A stretch of 64,000 nucleotides of DNA from Alphaproteobacteria bacterium. GTDB taxonomy: Bacteria > Pseudomonadota > Alphaproteobacteria > Bin95. Positions 16,212 through 25,158 of this stretch are shown here, one piece after another. The notes under the pieces are model-generated. The model saw only the letters and a list, made by a program, of their open reading frames with translations, did not search any database and had not been told where the DNA came from. Made by a program: the position numbers and the translations under genes. Where the stretch lies: positions 372,001 to 436,000 of the forward strand of contig JACKII010000002.1 in the NCBI GenBank assembly GCA_020638555.1, written 5' to 3'. How positions within the stretch are numbered: position 1 is the first letter of the stretch; each line of letters starts with the position of its first letter.

Positions 16212-17381
16212 ATGCGATATGCCACCGACCCGGTCCAAATCCTGCAGGACCTGATCCGCTGCCCGAGCGTCACCCCCGTCGACGAGGGCGCGCTCGGCGT
16301 GCTGGAGCGCGCGCTGGAGCCCATGGGCTTTGCCTGCGAGCGCATGCCGTTCTCGACGCCGGGCACGCCGGACGTGGACAATCTCTATGCGCGGCTCGGC
16401 AGCGATGCGCCGCCGCTCTGCTTTGCCGGGCACACGGACGTGGTGCCGCCCGGCAATCCCGACGACTGGAGCCACCCGCCCTTTGCCGCCGACATTGTCG
16501 GCTCGGACGGAAACAAGGTGATGATCGGGCGGGGCGCGGTGGATATGAAGGGCGCGATCGCGGCCTTCATCGCCGCCGTCGGGCGCTATCTGGAGGAGAA
16601 AGGGCCGCCGGCCAACGGCTCCATCGCCTTCCTGATCACCGGCGACGAGGAAGGGCCGGCCCATAACGGCACCAAGCGCATGCTGACCAAGCTCGCCGAC
16701 CGCAGCGAGAAACTCGGCGCCTGCATTGTCGGCGAGCCGACCAACCCGAACCATCTGGGCGAAATGCTGAAGATCGGCCGGCGCGGCTCGCTATCCGGCA
16801 TTTTGCGGGTCGACGGCGTGCAGGGCCATGTCGCCTATCCGGCCCAGGCGAAAAACCCGATCCACCCGCTGGTCCGCATGCTGAACGAGATCACGGCGGA
16901 GCCGCTGGACGAGGGCTCGGACCATTTCCAGCCGACCTCGCTGCAACTCACGTCGGTGGATGTCGGCAACCCGACCCACAACCTGATTCCGGCCAAGGCC
17001 AAGGCGCATTTCAACGTGCGCTTCAACGACCTGCACACCTCGGCCGATGTGGAAGCCTGGGTGCGGGAGCGGCTCGACCGGGTCGACTTCCCCTATGACC
17101 TGGAGGTGATGGTCAGCGGCGAGAGCTTCCTCACCCCGCCGGGCCCGCTCTCCGACCTGGTTGCGTCGGCGGCCAAGGCCGAGACCAACCGCGATCCGGA
17201 CCTGTCCACCACCGGCGGCACGTCGGACGCGCGCTTCATCAAGGATTATTGCCCGGTGATCGAGTTCGGCCTGATCAGCGAATGGGCGCACAAGGTCGAC
17301 GAGCAGGTGCGGCTCGACGAACTGGAAGGCCTGACGCGGATTTACCGCCGTTTCCTCGACACCTGGTTCGCGCGGGCATAG
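16212..17381 (+). CDS. dapE: Succinyl-diaminopimelate desuccinylase
   Basis: M20 metallohydrolase of 389 aa that removes succinate from N-succinyl-LL-diaminopimelate. Metal ligands and catalytic residues are in place: FAGHTDVVPPG (His, Asp), GRGAVDMKGAIAAF (Asp), TGDEEGPAHNGT (catalytic Glu and metal Glu) and ISEWAHKVDE (His near the C-terminus). The ATG at 16212 follows GGGAGG and sits 20 bases after dapD. A small membrane protein gene follows closely. Confidence 0.96.
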   Translation: MRYATDPVQILQDLIRCPSVTPVDEGALGVLERALEPMGFACERMPFSTPGTPDVDNLYARLGSDAPPLCFAGHTDVVPPGNPDDWSHPPFAADIVGSDGNKVMIGRGAVDMKGAIAAFIAAVGRYLEEKGPPANGSIAFLITGDEEGPAHNGTKRMLTKLADRSEKLGACIVGEPTNPNHLGEMLKIGRRGSLSGILRVDGVQGHVAYPAQAKNPIHPLVRMLNEITAEPLDEGSDHFQPTSLQLTSVDVGNPTHNLIPAKAKAHFNVRFNDLHTSADVEAWVRERLDRVDFPYDLEVMVSGESFLTPPGPLSDLVASAAKAETNRDPDLSTTGGTSDARFIKDYCPVIEFGLISEWAHKVDEQVRLDELEGLTRIYRRFLDTWFARA

Positions 17382-17390
17382 GGGCTGCTG

Positions 17391-17948
17391 GTGGCGGCGA
17401 CGACACTCCAGGAGCATTTGTGGGTCGCCTTCCGTCTGGCGCGGCGCGAGGGGCAGGCCGTCGACGAGATCGCGAACACCCAGGCAGCGTTTTGGTACAG
17501 CTTCCAGGCCGCGTTGATAACGCTGCCGATGATGGTGATCACGGTTCTGCTCGACTATGGCGGTTTTCCGGGGGCTCTGGAAATGCTGGCCGAGGTGGCG
17601 CTGTTCGTGGTCGGCTGGCTGCTGTTTCCGGTGGCGATGCTGGAAATCGCGCCCGCCATCGACCGCATGCAGTTCTACTGCCGCTACATCGCCGCTTCGA
17701 ACTGGTGCAGCGTGTTCGAGGATGGGCTGCTGACGCTGGTTGTCGTGTTGCGGGCCCTGGACGTGATCCCCGGCGCCATCGGCGGACTGTTGTTCTTTGC
17801 CGGTGTGGTGTGGGTGTTTTCGTACCAGTTTTTCGTCGCGCGCAATGCCTTGCGGATCGACGCCGGCGTGGCGGCGATGATCATCGGCGCCCGGCTGCTG
17901 CTAGCCATCGTCCTGTTCATCGCCCGCGGGATCATCGGGGGGGCGTAG
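17391..17948 (+). CDS. Integral membrane protein of unknown function
   Basis: Protein of 185 aa with four or five hydrophobic segments (about residues 38-56, 62-85, 115-133, 137-150, 160-182). It starts at GTG 17391, 9 bases after dapE, so it is likely co-transcribed with dapD-dapE. The pattern (soluble 35-residue N-terminus, then helices with FLAR-like basic loops) does not match a family I can name. Its 3' end overlaps truA on the other strand by 48 bases. Confidence 0.75.
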   Translation: MAATTLQEHLWVAFRLARREGQAVDEIANTQAAFWYSFQAALITLPMMVITVLLDYGGFPGALEMLAEVALFVVGWLLFPVAMLEIAPAIDRMQFYCRYIAASNWCSVFEDGLLTLVVVLRALDVIPGAIGGLLFFAGVVWVFSYQFFVARNALRIDAGVAAMIIGARLLLAIVLFIARGIIGGA

Positions 17949-18695
17949 CGCCTCCGGCGGGTAGCGCACTTCCAGAAAATACAGCCCTGTCGGCGGCGCG
18001 GTCGGGCCGGCCGCGGCCCGGTCCCGGGCGGCGAGCGCGGCGGCAACATCGTCCGGCGTCCACTTGCCGTCGCCCACCTGTTTCAGCGTGCCGGCAAAGA
18101 TCCGGATCTGGTTGTGCAGGAAGCTGCGCGCCTCCGCCTCGATCCAGATTTCCTCGCCGCGGCGGCGGACGTCGAGCCGGTCCAGCGTCTTGAGCGGCGA
18201 CTTTGCCTGGCACTGGGCGGCGCGGAAGCTGGTGAAGTCGTGGCGCCCCACCAGGCGCTGCGCCGCCCAGTGCATGGCCTCGGCGTCCAGCGGCGTGCCC
18301 ACATGCCAGACCAGGCCGCGTTCCAGCGCCGGCGGGGCGCGGCGGTTCAGGATGCGGAAGCGGTAGGCGCGGCCGATGGCGCTGCGCCGGGCGTCGAAGT
18401 CCGGGCGGGCGAGGGCGCAGTCCAGGGCCGAGATCAGGGCCGGGCGCACATGGTGGTTGACCGCATTCTGCACGATCCATGGCGGCCGGTTCTGCCGCAA
18501 ATCCACATGCACCACCTGGCCCAGCGCGTGCACGCCGGAATCCGTGCGGCCGGCACAGACCACCGTGACCGGGCCGCCGTCGAGCGTTTCGAGGGCGGCT
18601 TCCAGGCGCGACTGCACCGTCTCGACGCCCTCCTGGCGCTGAAAGCCGGCAAAGGCGCCGCCATGGTATTCGATGGTGAGGCGGTAGCGGGGCAT
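17901..18695 (-). CDS. truA: tRNA pseudouridine synthase A
   Basis: Enzyme of 264 aa that makes pseudouridine at positions 38-40 of tRNA anticodon stems. It begins MPRYRLTIEYHGGAFAGFQRQ and holds the catalytic Asp in CAGRTDSGVHALGQVVH (about 52-68); FTSFRAAQCQAKSPLKTL and RSFLHNQIRIFAGTL match the family. It is the last gene of a def-fmt-truA operon, a common alphaproteobacterial arrangement, but a family C repeat sits between fmt and truA. A few extra residues at the C-terminus (DDPAGDEQDDG) run into the convergent membrane gene. Confidence 0.95.
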   Translation of the reverse strand: MPRYRLTIEYHGGAFAGFQRQEGVETVQSRLEAALETLDGGPVTVVCAGRTDSGVHALGQVVHVDLRQNRPPWIVQNAVNHHVRPALISALDCALARPDFDARRSAIGRAYRFRILNRRAPPALERGLVWHVGTPLDAEAMHWAAQRLVGRHDFTSFRAAQCQAKSPLKTLDRLDVRRRGEEIWIEAEARSFLHNQIRIFAGTLKQVGDGKWTPDDVAAALAARDRAAAGPTAPPTGLYFLEVRYPPEALRPPDDPAGDEQDDG

Positions 18696-18716
18696 AGCGG
18701 ATCGTACGTTGACCAT

Positions 18717-18786
18717 TTCATCCCGAGTAGGGCCGAAGGCCCGTCTCGATGGGGCCTCGATCCGACGGCTACGCCGTGTGCTCGGG
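18717..18786. repeat. Palindromic repeat, family C (copy 1)
   Basis: The left arm TTCATCCCGAGTAGGGCCGAAGG.. (18717-18755) matches the right arm at 61621-61658 apart from few bases; the right half is a decayed inverted copy. The repeat covers the last codons and the stop of fmt (18769), so it has been recruited into the reading frame end. Confidence 0.75.
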
Positions 18787-19728
18787 GGGAAGCGGGGTGG
18801 AGGGAAGGTCCAGGCGAGTCCCGGCCGGCAGGTCATAGCCCCGCAGCAGGTCGGCCGCGGCCATGGGGGCCTTGCCGGGGCGTTGAATTCGGGTCGGGCG
18901 CAAGCCGCCGGTGCCGCAGGCGATGGTGAGGGAGTCGTCCAGCACCGTGCCGGGCGCGCCCGTGGCGTCCGACACGGTTTCGGCCGCCGAGACCTTCAAT
19001 ACGGTATCGCCATGCAGAAACCATGTGCCGGGCCAGGGCGTCAGCGCGCGCACCTGACGCTCCAGGTCGACCGCCGGTCGGCGCCAGTCGAGCCGGCCGT
19101 CCTCGCGGGTGAGCTTGGCGGCATAGGTCGCGCCCTCGGCCGGTTGCGGCGTCGCCGTGAGCGTCCCGGCTTCCAGCCGCCCGAGCGCGTCCACGATCAG
19201 GCGGCAGCCGAGCGCGGCCAGGGCGTCGTGCAGGCTGCTGGCGGTGGTCGCCGCGGTGATCGGCACGGCTTCCCGGAGCAGCATGGCGCCGGTGTCCAGG
19301 CCCGCATCCATCTGCATGACGGTGACGCCGGTTTCGGCATCGCCCGCCAGGATCGCGTGCTGGATCGGCGCGGCGCCGCGCCAGCGCGGCAGCAGCGAGG
19401 CGTGGATGTTGAGGCAGCCAAGCCGCGGCGCGTCCAGCACCGGTTGCGGCAGGATCAGGCCATAGGCCGCGACCACGGCCACATCGGCCCGCAGCGCGGC
19501 AAAGGCCGCCTGGTCCTCCGCCGCGCGCAGGCGGCGCGGGGTGCGGACTTCGATGCCGTGGCTCTCGGCGAAGGCGTGCACCGGGCTTGGGCGCAGCTTG
19601 TGACCGCGGCCCGCCGGCCGTGGCGGCTGGGAATAGACGCAGCACACCTCGTGCCCCGCGTCCAGCAAAGCCGCCAGCGGCCCGACGGCGAAGTCGGGCG
19701 TGCCCATATAGACGATGCGGAGCGCCAT
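18769..19728 (-). CDS. fmt: Methionyl-tRNA formyltransferase
   Basis: Enzyme of 319 aa that formylates initiator Met-tRNA. The N-terminus MALRIVYMGTPDFAVGPLAALL is typical; catalytic Asn and His lie in LNIHASLLPRWRGAAPIQ and the Asp in MQMDAGLDTGAML. The C-terminal tRNA-binding domain (TPWPGTWFLHGDTVLKV..) is present. It follows def by 10 bases, and the pair acts at opposite ends of N-formylation. The last residues (PSTPLPPEHTA) are encoded within a dispersed repeat. Confidence 0.96.
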   Translation of the reverse strand: MALRIVYMGTPDFAVGPLAALLDAGHEVCCVYSQPPRPAGRGHKLRPSPVHAFAESHGIEVRTPRRLRAAEDQAAFAALRADVAVVAAYGLILPQPVLDAPRLGCLNIHASLLPRWRGAAPIQHAILAGDAETGVTVMQMDAGLDTGAMLLREAVPITAATTASSLHDALAALGCRLIVDALGRLEAGTLTATPQPAEGATYAAKLTREDGRLDWRRPAVDLERQVRALTPWPGTWFLHGDTVLKVSAAETVSDATGAPGTVLDDSLTIACGTGGLRPTRIQRPGKAPMAAADLLRGYDLPAGTRLDLPSTPLPPEHTA

Positions 19729-19738
19729 GAGTCCCGCC

Positions 19739-20290
19739 TTACGAAGCCTTCTGCCGGCCCAGCTTCTCGGCCTGCTCGCGCAGCAGTTCGGGTTTGACCT
19801 TGGCCAGCTTGCGCAGGGTCAGTTCGCGTTTGATGCGGCTCAGATAGTCCACATGCAGCACACCGTCCAAATGGTCGATCTCGTGCTGGATGCAGCGGGC
19901 GAACAGGCCGTCCGCCTCGATCTCGTGCGCTTCGGCGTTCTCGTCCTGATAGGCGACGCGGATTCGGTCCGGCCGCTCCACGTCGACGAAGATTTCGGGC
20001 AGGGACAGGCAGCCCTCGTTCATCAGGATCACCTCTTCGGAAGCCCAGGTAACGGTCGGGTTGACCATTTTGTGCGGCCGCGGGTCCTCGCCCTCGCGCG
20101 CGACGTCGACGACGATCACGCGCCGGTCGCTGCCGACCTGGGGCGCGGCGAGGCCGATGCCGGGGGCCTCGTACATGGTCTCCAGCATGTTCTGGAGCAG
20201 GGTGCGGACGGAATCGTCAATTTGCTCGACCGGCTTGCACGGCGTTTTCAGCCGGCGGTCGGGGGCGATGACGATGGGCAACAGGGACAT
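19739..20290 (-). CDS. def: Peptide deformylase
   Basis: Metallopeptidase of 183 aa that removes the formyl group from nascent proteins. All three family motifs are present: GIGLAAPQVG, EGCLSLPE (metal Cys) and QHEIDHLDG (metal His pair and catalytic Glu). GGAGGA lies about 9 bases before the ATG. It heads the def-fmt-truA operon and is divergent from rmuC with only 62 bases between. Confidence 0.97.
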   Translation of the reverse strand: MSLLPIVIAPDRRLKTPCKPVEQIDDSVRTLLQNMLETMYEAPGIGLAAPQVGSDRRVIVVDVAREGEDPRPHKMVNPTVTWASEEVILMNEGCLSLPEIFVDVERPDRIRVAYQDENAEAHEIEADGLFARCIQHEIDHLDGVLHVDYLSRIKRELTLRKLAKVKPELLREQAEKLGRQKAS

Positions 20291-20352
20291 TCCGATGGGT
20301 TCCTCCAGGCGAATCTGTTGCTAGCTATGGTGGGAATCCCTCCGGGTCAAGG

Positions 20353-21393
20353 ATGCAGACGATCGCGTGGCCATCTCTCAACATGCCGTTAGCGGAGGCC
20401 TGGCCGTGGCTGGCCGGGCTGGCGGCGCTGGTGCTGGGCTTTTGGCTCGGCCGATCCGGCCGCCGCGACGGCCGCCTGGAGGCGGCGCTGGAGCAGCGCC
20501 TCCAGGCGCAGGAACGCGCGCTGGGCGAGACGCTGGCCCGCTCGCTCGACCGGGTCAGCGCGCGGGCGGCCGAGGGCGAGCGGCGCGGTGCGGCGGACGC
20601 GGCGGCGTTGCGCACCCAACTCTCGGGCCTGACCCGGCAGCAAGAGGGCGTCGGCCAGGCGCTGGGCGCCTTGCAGCGGGTGCTGGACAGCAAGCAGGCC
20701 CGCGGCGCGTTCGGCGAGGTGCAGTTGGAGCGGCTGGTCTCCGACCTGTTGCCGGCCTCCGCCTTTCGCATGCAGGCCGCGTTGGGACCGTACCGCGCCG
20801 ATTGCCTGATCCGCCTGCCATTCCCGCCGGGGCCGGTGGCGGTGGATGCGAAATTCCCGCTGGAGGGCTACCAGGCCTGGCAGGCGGCGCAGGGCGACGC
20901 CAAGGCGGCGGCCGTGGCGCAACGGCGCTTCCGCCGGGACGTCGCCGCCCATGTGGAGGCGATCGCGTCCAAATACATCCGCGCCGGCGAGACGGCGGAT
21001 TTCGCGCTGATGTTCGTGCCGTCCGAGGCCGTGTTCGCCGCGGTGCACAGCGAGTGCCGGCCGGTGGTGGAGGCCGCCGAGCGGGCGCGGGTGTTCCTGG
21101 TGTCGCCGGGGACGCTCTGGCCGCTGCTAAACACGCTGGCGGCGGTGCTGCGCGACGTGCGCTTTGCCGCGAACACGGCGGCGATGCAGGCGCAGGCCAC
21201 CCAACTGGCGGCCGATGCGGCCACTCTGGCCGACCTCGCCGCCAAGGCCCAGCGCGACTGGAGCCGCCTCGGCCAGGACGTCCAGGCCCTGATGCGCCGC
21301 GCCGACGCCCTGGCGCTCGCCGGCAAGGCGTTTGCGGAAGGGGGAGCGGTGGCGGACACGGGGGCCGCCACCGAATTACGCGCCACAGATTGA
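20353..21393 (+). CDS. rmuC: RmuC-family DNA recombination protein
   Basis: Protein of 346 aa: a short N-terminal membrane segment (about 15-33, WLAGLAALVLGFWLG), a coiled coil to about 115, and the RmuC nuclease-like core (KQARGAFGEVQLERLVSDLLP, VAVDAKFPLEGYQAW, YIRAGETADFALMFVPSEAVFA). RmuC limits inverted-repeat rearrangements in E. coli. The length is on the short side for the family. The start is not certain, since no good ribosome site precedes it. Confidence 0.88.
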   Translation: MQTIAWPSLNMPLAEAWPWLAGLAALVLGFWLGRSGRRDGRLEAALEQRLQAQERALGETLARSLDRVSARAAEGERRGAADAAALRTQLSGLTRQQEGVGQALGALQRVLDSKQARGAFGEVQLERLVSDLLPASAFRMQAALGPYRADCLIRLPFPPGPVAVDAKFPLEGYQAWQAAQGDAKAAAVAQRRFRRDVAAHVEAIASKYIRAGETADFALMFVPSEAVFAAVHSECRPVVEAAERARVFLVSPGTLWPLLNTLAAVLRDVRFAANTAAMQAQATQLAADAATLADLAAKAQRDWSRLGQDVQALMRRADALALAGKAFAEGGAVADTGAATELRATD

Positions 21394-21416
21394 GCTGCGC
21401 CCGTGCGAGGGCCGGT

Positions 21417-22883
21417 TCACCCGGTCGCGGGTGCAATGCCCTGCTGCTGCCGGAAAAAGTCGCGCACCTTGGCGCGGCTGACCTTGCCGTTCTCGGTGCG
21501 GGGCAGGTCGTTCACGGCCGTAATGATGAGTCTGGCCCGGAATATAGACCAGCGCGTCAGAATTTCCGCCCTGACCGTCTCCAAGTCGGCATTGTCGGCC
21601 AGAACGAGAGCGACGCAAACCAGGTTGCCGCCGTCGCTTGCCTTGATGCTAACCACTGCCGCATCCCTGACGCCCGACCCGGTTCTGAGGACGTCTTCCA
21701 GAACCAGGGGCGACTCCTTCACGCCGCCCAGGAAGACCATGTCGTCGGCACGCCCCAACAGTTGGACCTTGCGCGGGCCGGTCATGATGCCGGCGTCGCC
21801 GGTGTAGAACCAGCCGTTGCGGAACCATTTCCCGGTTTCTTCTTCGCTCTTGTAATAGCCGTCGATCATGCTGGGCGTGCGGACGGCAATCCTGCCGGCA
21901 ACGCCGTCTGGAACCGGTGCGCCGTATTCGTCGTGCAATTCGAGATCAACGCCCGAAACGACAGAGCCATTGTCGGAGTCCATCATCTTCATGAGGAATG
22001 TAGCTTCATTGCTCCCCATAAATGTTAAGATATTTTCCGTCAATTTGGATGTTACGAGTGTTTTTTGGGGAATGGACAGTGCGGACCCGGCGAGTTCAAT
22101 GCTTAATTTTGGGTAAATCCGATTCTCTTCGGGCAAGGCGGATACAAGCCATTCGATCAGGCCCGTCAGCATCCATATGTGAGTGGGGATTTGTCGGTCG
22201 ATGGCTTTGGCGGGATCGGAAGCCCTGTGCACGGTTGCACCCAGGCAAATGCAAGTTTGGCAACGGACAAGGATGGGGTTGATGTGGAACGTCGCCCCGA
22301 CAAGGACGAGACGCGTTGCGGCGGTCAGGCCAATGATGCGAATGCATTCGGTGATGTAGGCTTCTTGGTTCCTCCGCGTTCGCGGAATCAACTTCGGAAT
22401 CCCCGTCGATCCGGATGACCGGGTGATCCGCACAAGGGCGTCCAGGTCCGGCGTCGTCACCGGCTGCGTCTGCGCCAGCGCCAAATCCATCCGCAATACG
22501 GCGTAGGCCCAGTCATCCGTCAGGCAGTGATAGGGAAACGGCGGCTCATCATCGACGGCCGCGTTGGTCAAGCCGACGTCCACATGCTGGTAGAGATAGC
22601 CGGCCTGCTTCCAGTTCCTGGCATTGTCGGATACCGACACCGCACCGAGATTCTCACAGCCTATGGTCAGCAGCCATTCGATGTAAAAATGGGGATGATG
22701 GATGGTGACGACCTGCCCACCACGGATGCCCAATTCGGCCAGCGCCTTGGTGAAACGCATCGCATCGGCGGCAAAGCGACCATAGGTGATCTCGCCGTCG
22801 TCCAGGATCAATGCCACCCGGTCGGGCTGGATGGCGGCGTGATACTGCAAATGCTCGAATGTGGTCGCAGGGGGGCGGGGCAT
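21417..22883 (-). CDS. Acyl-CoA synthetase-like AMP-dependent ligase
   Basis: ANL-superfamily ligase of 488 aa. The ATP-binding loop reads ITRSSGSTGIPKL, followed by a GFYKSEEETGKWFRNGWFYTGDAG-type hinge region, GRADDMVFLGG, and the catalytic Lys in PRTENGKVSR at the C-terminus. It activates a carboxylate as an acyl-adenylate, probably to a CoA thioester; the substrate is unknown. The start at 22883 has GGGAGAG 8 bases upstream. The stretch 21960-22200 is clearly more AT-rich than its surroundings and uses less biased codons, which suggests acquisition from another genome. It is monocistronic. Confidence 0.85.
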   Translation of the reverse strand: MPRPPATTFEHLQYHAAIQPDRVALILDDGEITYGRFAADAMRFTKALAELGIRGGQVVTIHHPHFYIEWLLTIGCENLGAVSVSDNARNWKQAGYLYQHVDVGLTNAAVDDEPPFPYHCLTDDWAYAVLRMDLALAQTQPVTTPDLDALVRITRSSGSTGIPKLIPRTRRNQEAYITECIRIIGLTAATRLVLVGATFHINPILVRCQTCICLGATVHRASDPAKAIDRQIPTHIWMLTGLIEWLVSALPEENRIYPKLSIELAGSALSIPQKTLVTSKLTENILTFMGSNEATFLMKMMDSDNGSVVSGVDLELHDEYGAPVPDGVAGRIAVRTPSMIDGYYKSEEETGKWFRNGWFYTGDAGIMTGPRKVQLLGRADDMVFLGGVKESPLVLEDVLRTGSGVRDAAVVSIKASDGGNLVCVALVLADNADLETVRAEILTRWSIFRARLIITAVNDLPRTENGKVSRAKVRDFFRQQQGIAPATG

Positions 22884-23029
22884 GCGCGTGTCTCTCCCGA
22901 GGGCCGATTTCCAATCGATATCCCATCGGGGCAAATTGCGTAATTCAGCGAACTACGTAATTTCCCCAAGGTCGGGTTTGTCGACACCACATCCGACGCG
23001 GATGCATCGCGCCGCCACCGCCCCGCGCG

Positions 23030-24247
23030 CTACAGATTGAGCCGGGCCCGTGCCAGTTGCGGCACCAGCAGGCGGTCTGCGATGAATTTCAGGCTCTTGT
23101 CCTCTCCGGCGCTGGCGCGGTCCCGGCAGGCGAGCAACAGCTTGCCGGCCCGGGTCTGGCCCCAGAACCAGTCGAGCACGTCCACATGGCTGCCGCCATG
23201 GCCGGGTTGGGCCGTCGCGGCTTCCTGGTAGAAGGCCTGAAGATCGTGGGTGATGCGCTTGAACGCCTCCGCCGCGGCGACGCCTTCCAATGGCGAGTCC
23301 GTGGCTCCGCCGGCGGCGAAACCGGCAACATAGTCGGCTGCCGCGTCGATGGAGAGGCCGGACTGGCCGTAGGTGGTGCGGCCGCGCCGCTCCTCCGCCA
23401 GCGCCTGCCAGGGTTTGAGGCTGGCGATCTCGCGCTTCAGGGCGGCGGCGGGCGTTTCCTCGCCGGCCGGGGCCGGGAAGCTCACCGGGCAGACCCAGGC
23501 GTCGCCCTCGTCGTCCGCGGCGCGGGTCGGCGCGTCCTCGGCATGGTCCGCCAGCACCGGCCCGTCGGTGCGCTCCAGCAGGGCGAGGGCGGCGCGCAGC
23601 ACGCGGGTCTGGAACGCCGCATCGTTCGGCACGCCCAGCGGGCGACCCAGTTCGTACGGCACCCAGAGCGCGCGGGGCGGGCGCATTTTCTCCGTGTGCA
23701 GGCGAACCAGGCTGATCGAGACGGTGGGCAGGCCGGCCCGTTCCAGGTAGTGACCGATCGCGCTCACGGCGCGGGTGCAGTTCGGTCAGACCGGGATCAG
23801 GACGACGGCGTCGACGCCATCGGCCTTGAGCGGGCCGATCAGGCTCTCCACGGCGGGCTGCATCAGCTTGGGGTCCGACGCGCCCATGAAGGAATAGTGG
23901 AAATCCGCCACCGAGCCGATCTCCCCCGCCGCCGCCAGTTCGCGCAGGCGGTCGATGGGGAAGACGATGTTGACGTCTTCCTGGAAGCCGGTGCGGTCGT
24001 AGTTGACCGAGATATGGCTCATGGTGAGCTCGCCCGGCGGCAGGTCGGCCGGGATGACGCGATAGTCGCCGTCGCCGACGCCGAAGCCGGCATCGCTTTT
24101 CCGGCCGAGGCCCGCGGTCGAGATGATCGCGACCCGGCGCCGGCTTGGCGGCGGGCCGGCAACACAGGGCGTCTCGCCCATGTCCTCGCAGGGCAGGTTC
24201 AGCAAATGGGCCGCAAATTCGGGCGGCAGGTCTTCGATACGGGCCAC
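23030..24247 (-). CDS. Selenoprotein B-like reductase (GrdB/PrdB family) with in-frame UGA
   Basis: The reading frame runs from a GTG at 24247 (perfect AAAGGAGGA upstream) to 23030 with a single in-frame TGA at 23786-23788, read as selenocysteine 154 of 405. The N-terminal part (MARIEDLPPEFAAHLL, FGVGDGDYRVIP, MSHISVNYDRTGFQEDVNIVFPIDRLREL, SFMGASDP) and the part after the TGA (SAIGHYLERAGLPTVSISL, PPRALWVPYELGRPLGVPND) together match the glycine/betaine/sarcosine/D-proline reductase selenoprotein B family across the TGA. The site reads VVLIPV-U-PNCTRA, a UxxC redox motif. A SECIS-like hairpin starts at the TGA. The aerobic proteobacterial members have no proven substrate. No selABC gene is in the window. 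Confidence 0.88.
23751..23788 (-). promoter_or_regulatory. Bacterial SECIS element for UGA recoding
   Basis: Reading the minus strand from the UGA (U = 1), bases 1-7 (UGACCGA) pair perfectly with 32-38 (UCGGUCA), and bases 16-20 (CGCGC) pair with 26-30 (GCGCG), leaving an apical CGUGA loop. The loop GU falls at 22-23, almost exactly where E. coli fdhF carries the G23-U24 that SelB recognises. The hairpin lies within the coding sequence, as bacterial SECIS elements do. Confidence 0.85.
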
Positions 24248-24344
24248 GGCTCCGGTCCTCCTTTCAATGGGTTGGGGACGGGGAAGACCCTAGGGCAGGC
24301 ACGGCCGCAGGGCCAGAGCGGGACCGTGCGTTCCGCTCACAACA

Positions 24345-24388
24345 CCCGTGCGCACGGTCGCCGAACGGCGCGGACCGCCGCGCACGGG
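24345..24388 (-). terminator. Hairpin downstream of the Crp/Fnr gene
   Basis: CCCGTGCGC (24345-24353) pairs with GCGCACGGG (24380-24388), with an inner CGGTC/GACCG stem. It lies just after the regulator's stop codon on the minus strand and separates it from the selenoprotein gene. No T-run follows. Confidence 0.6.
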
Positions 24389-24403
24389 CGATGCCGCCTT
24401 GCC

Positions 24404-25120
24404 TCAGAGCCGGTCGACCAGAGCGCCGAACGCCTGCGGGTCCCTGACCTCGAAGATTTTGCCCTGCAATTCGGCCAGGCCCATGTCGCGCCAGAGGCGG
24501 AAGGTCTTGTTGATGCTCTCGCGCGTGGCGCCGGTGATCTCACCCAGTTCGCGTTGCGAGAGGGCGAGGGGGATGTGCAGCACGCCATGGGTTTCTGCGA
24601 CACCCGCCTGTTCGCCCAGAGCCAGCATGACCCGCGCCAGCCGGGATTCCAGGCTGCGCAAGGCCAGGTCTTCCACCTGTTCGGTGGTGCGGCGCAGGCG
24701 GAAACAGAGGAGGCGCATCAATTCCAGGCACAGATCGACCCGCGCCCGCAGGAACGGCTCGAACTCGCGGCGGTAGAGCACCAACAGCTTTGTGTCTTCG
24801 ACCGCTGTGGCGTCGGCGGTGCGCTCGGCATGGTCGAGCAGGGCGATTTCGCCGAAGGACTGGCCCGGGCCGATTTCGTTCAGGATGACTTCCCGCCCTT
24901 CGAGGGAGACGGAACTGATGCGCACCCGGCCCTCTACCACCAGCATCATCGATTCCGCGGGCTCGCCGCGGCCGAAAATCAGCGTGCCGCGGTCGACATG
25001 GCGCGAGCGGCAGATTTGGCTTAGCGCCTTCAGATCGTGGTCGTTCAACGATTCGAGCAACTCGCATCGTTGCAACAGCCGCGCGGTCTGACCCAGAGCC
25101 GAAGGCGGGCCGCCAGTCAT
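24404..25120 (-). CDS. Crp/Fnr-family transcriptional regulator
   Basis: Regulator of 238 aa. An N-terminal cyclic-nucleotide-binding-type barrel (RGTLIFGRGEPAESMMLVVEGRVRIS, GPGQSFGEIALLD) is followed by a dimer helix and a winged helix (LSQRELGEITGATRESINKTFRLWRDMGLAEL). It lacks the N-terminal cysteine cluster of oxygen-sensing FNR. The recognition helix reads RESINK, with the Glu shared by CRP and FNR but without the Ser-Arg pair of FNR. The effector is unknown. Two 9-bp direct repeats in its upstream region may be its own or a partner's operator. Confidence 0.9.
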   Translation of the reverse strand: MTGGPPSALGQTARLLQRCELLESLNDHDLKALSQICRSRHVDRGTLIFGRGEPAESMMLVVEGRVRISSVSLEGREVILNEIGPGQSFGEIALLDHAERTADATAVEDTKLLVLYRREFEPFLRARVDLCLELMRLLCFRLRRTTEQVEDLALRSLESRLARVMLALGEQAGVAETHGVLHIPLALSQRELGEITGATRESINKTFRLWRDMGLAELQGKIFEVRDPQAFGALVDRL

Positions 25121-25158
25121 CGTTCTTCCTCTTCCATCCTCTGCCTGCTGCGACTTGG

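Noticed and set aside
23030..24247. Reading the TGA as a true stop, giving two separate genes or a pseudogene
   Set aside because: The downstream part has no ribosome site of its own, stays in register, and continues the same family across the TGA; the TGA is at the known Sec position and begins a SECIS hairpin.
24404..25120. Oxygen-sensing FNR proper
   Set aside because: Only two scattered Cys in the first 40 residues and no four-Cys cluster, so it cannot bind the FNR iron-sulfur centre; called a Crp/Fnr-family regulator only.
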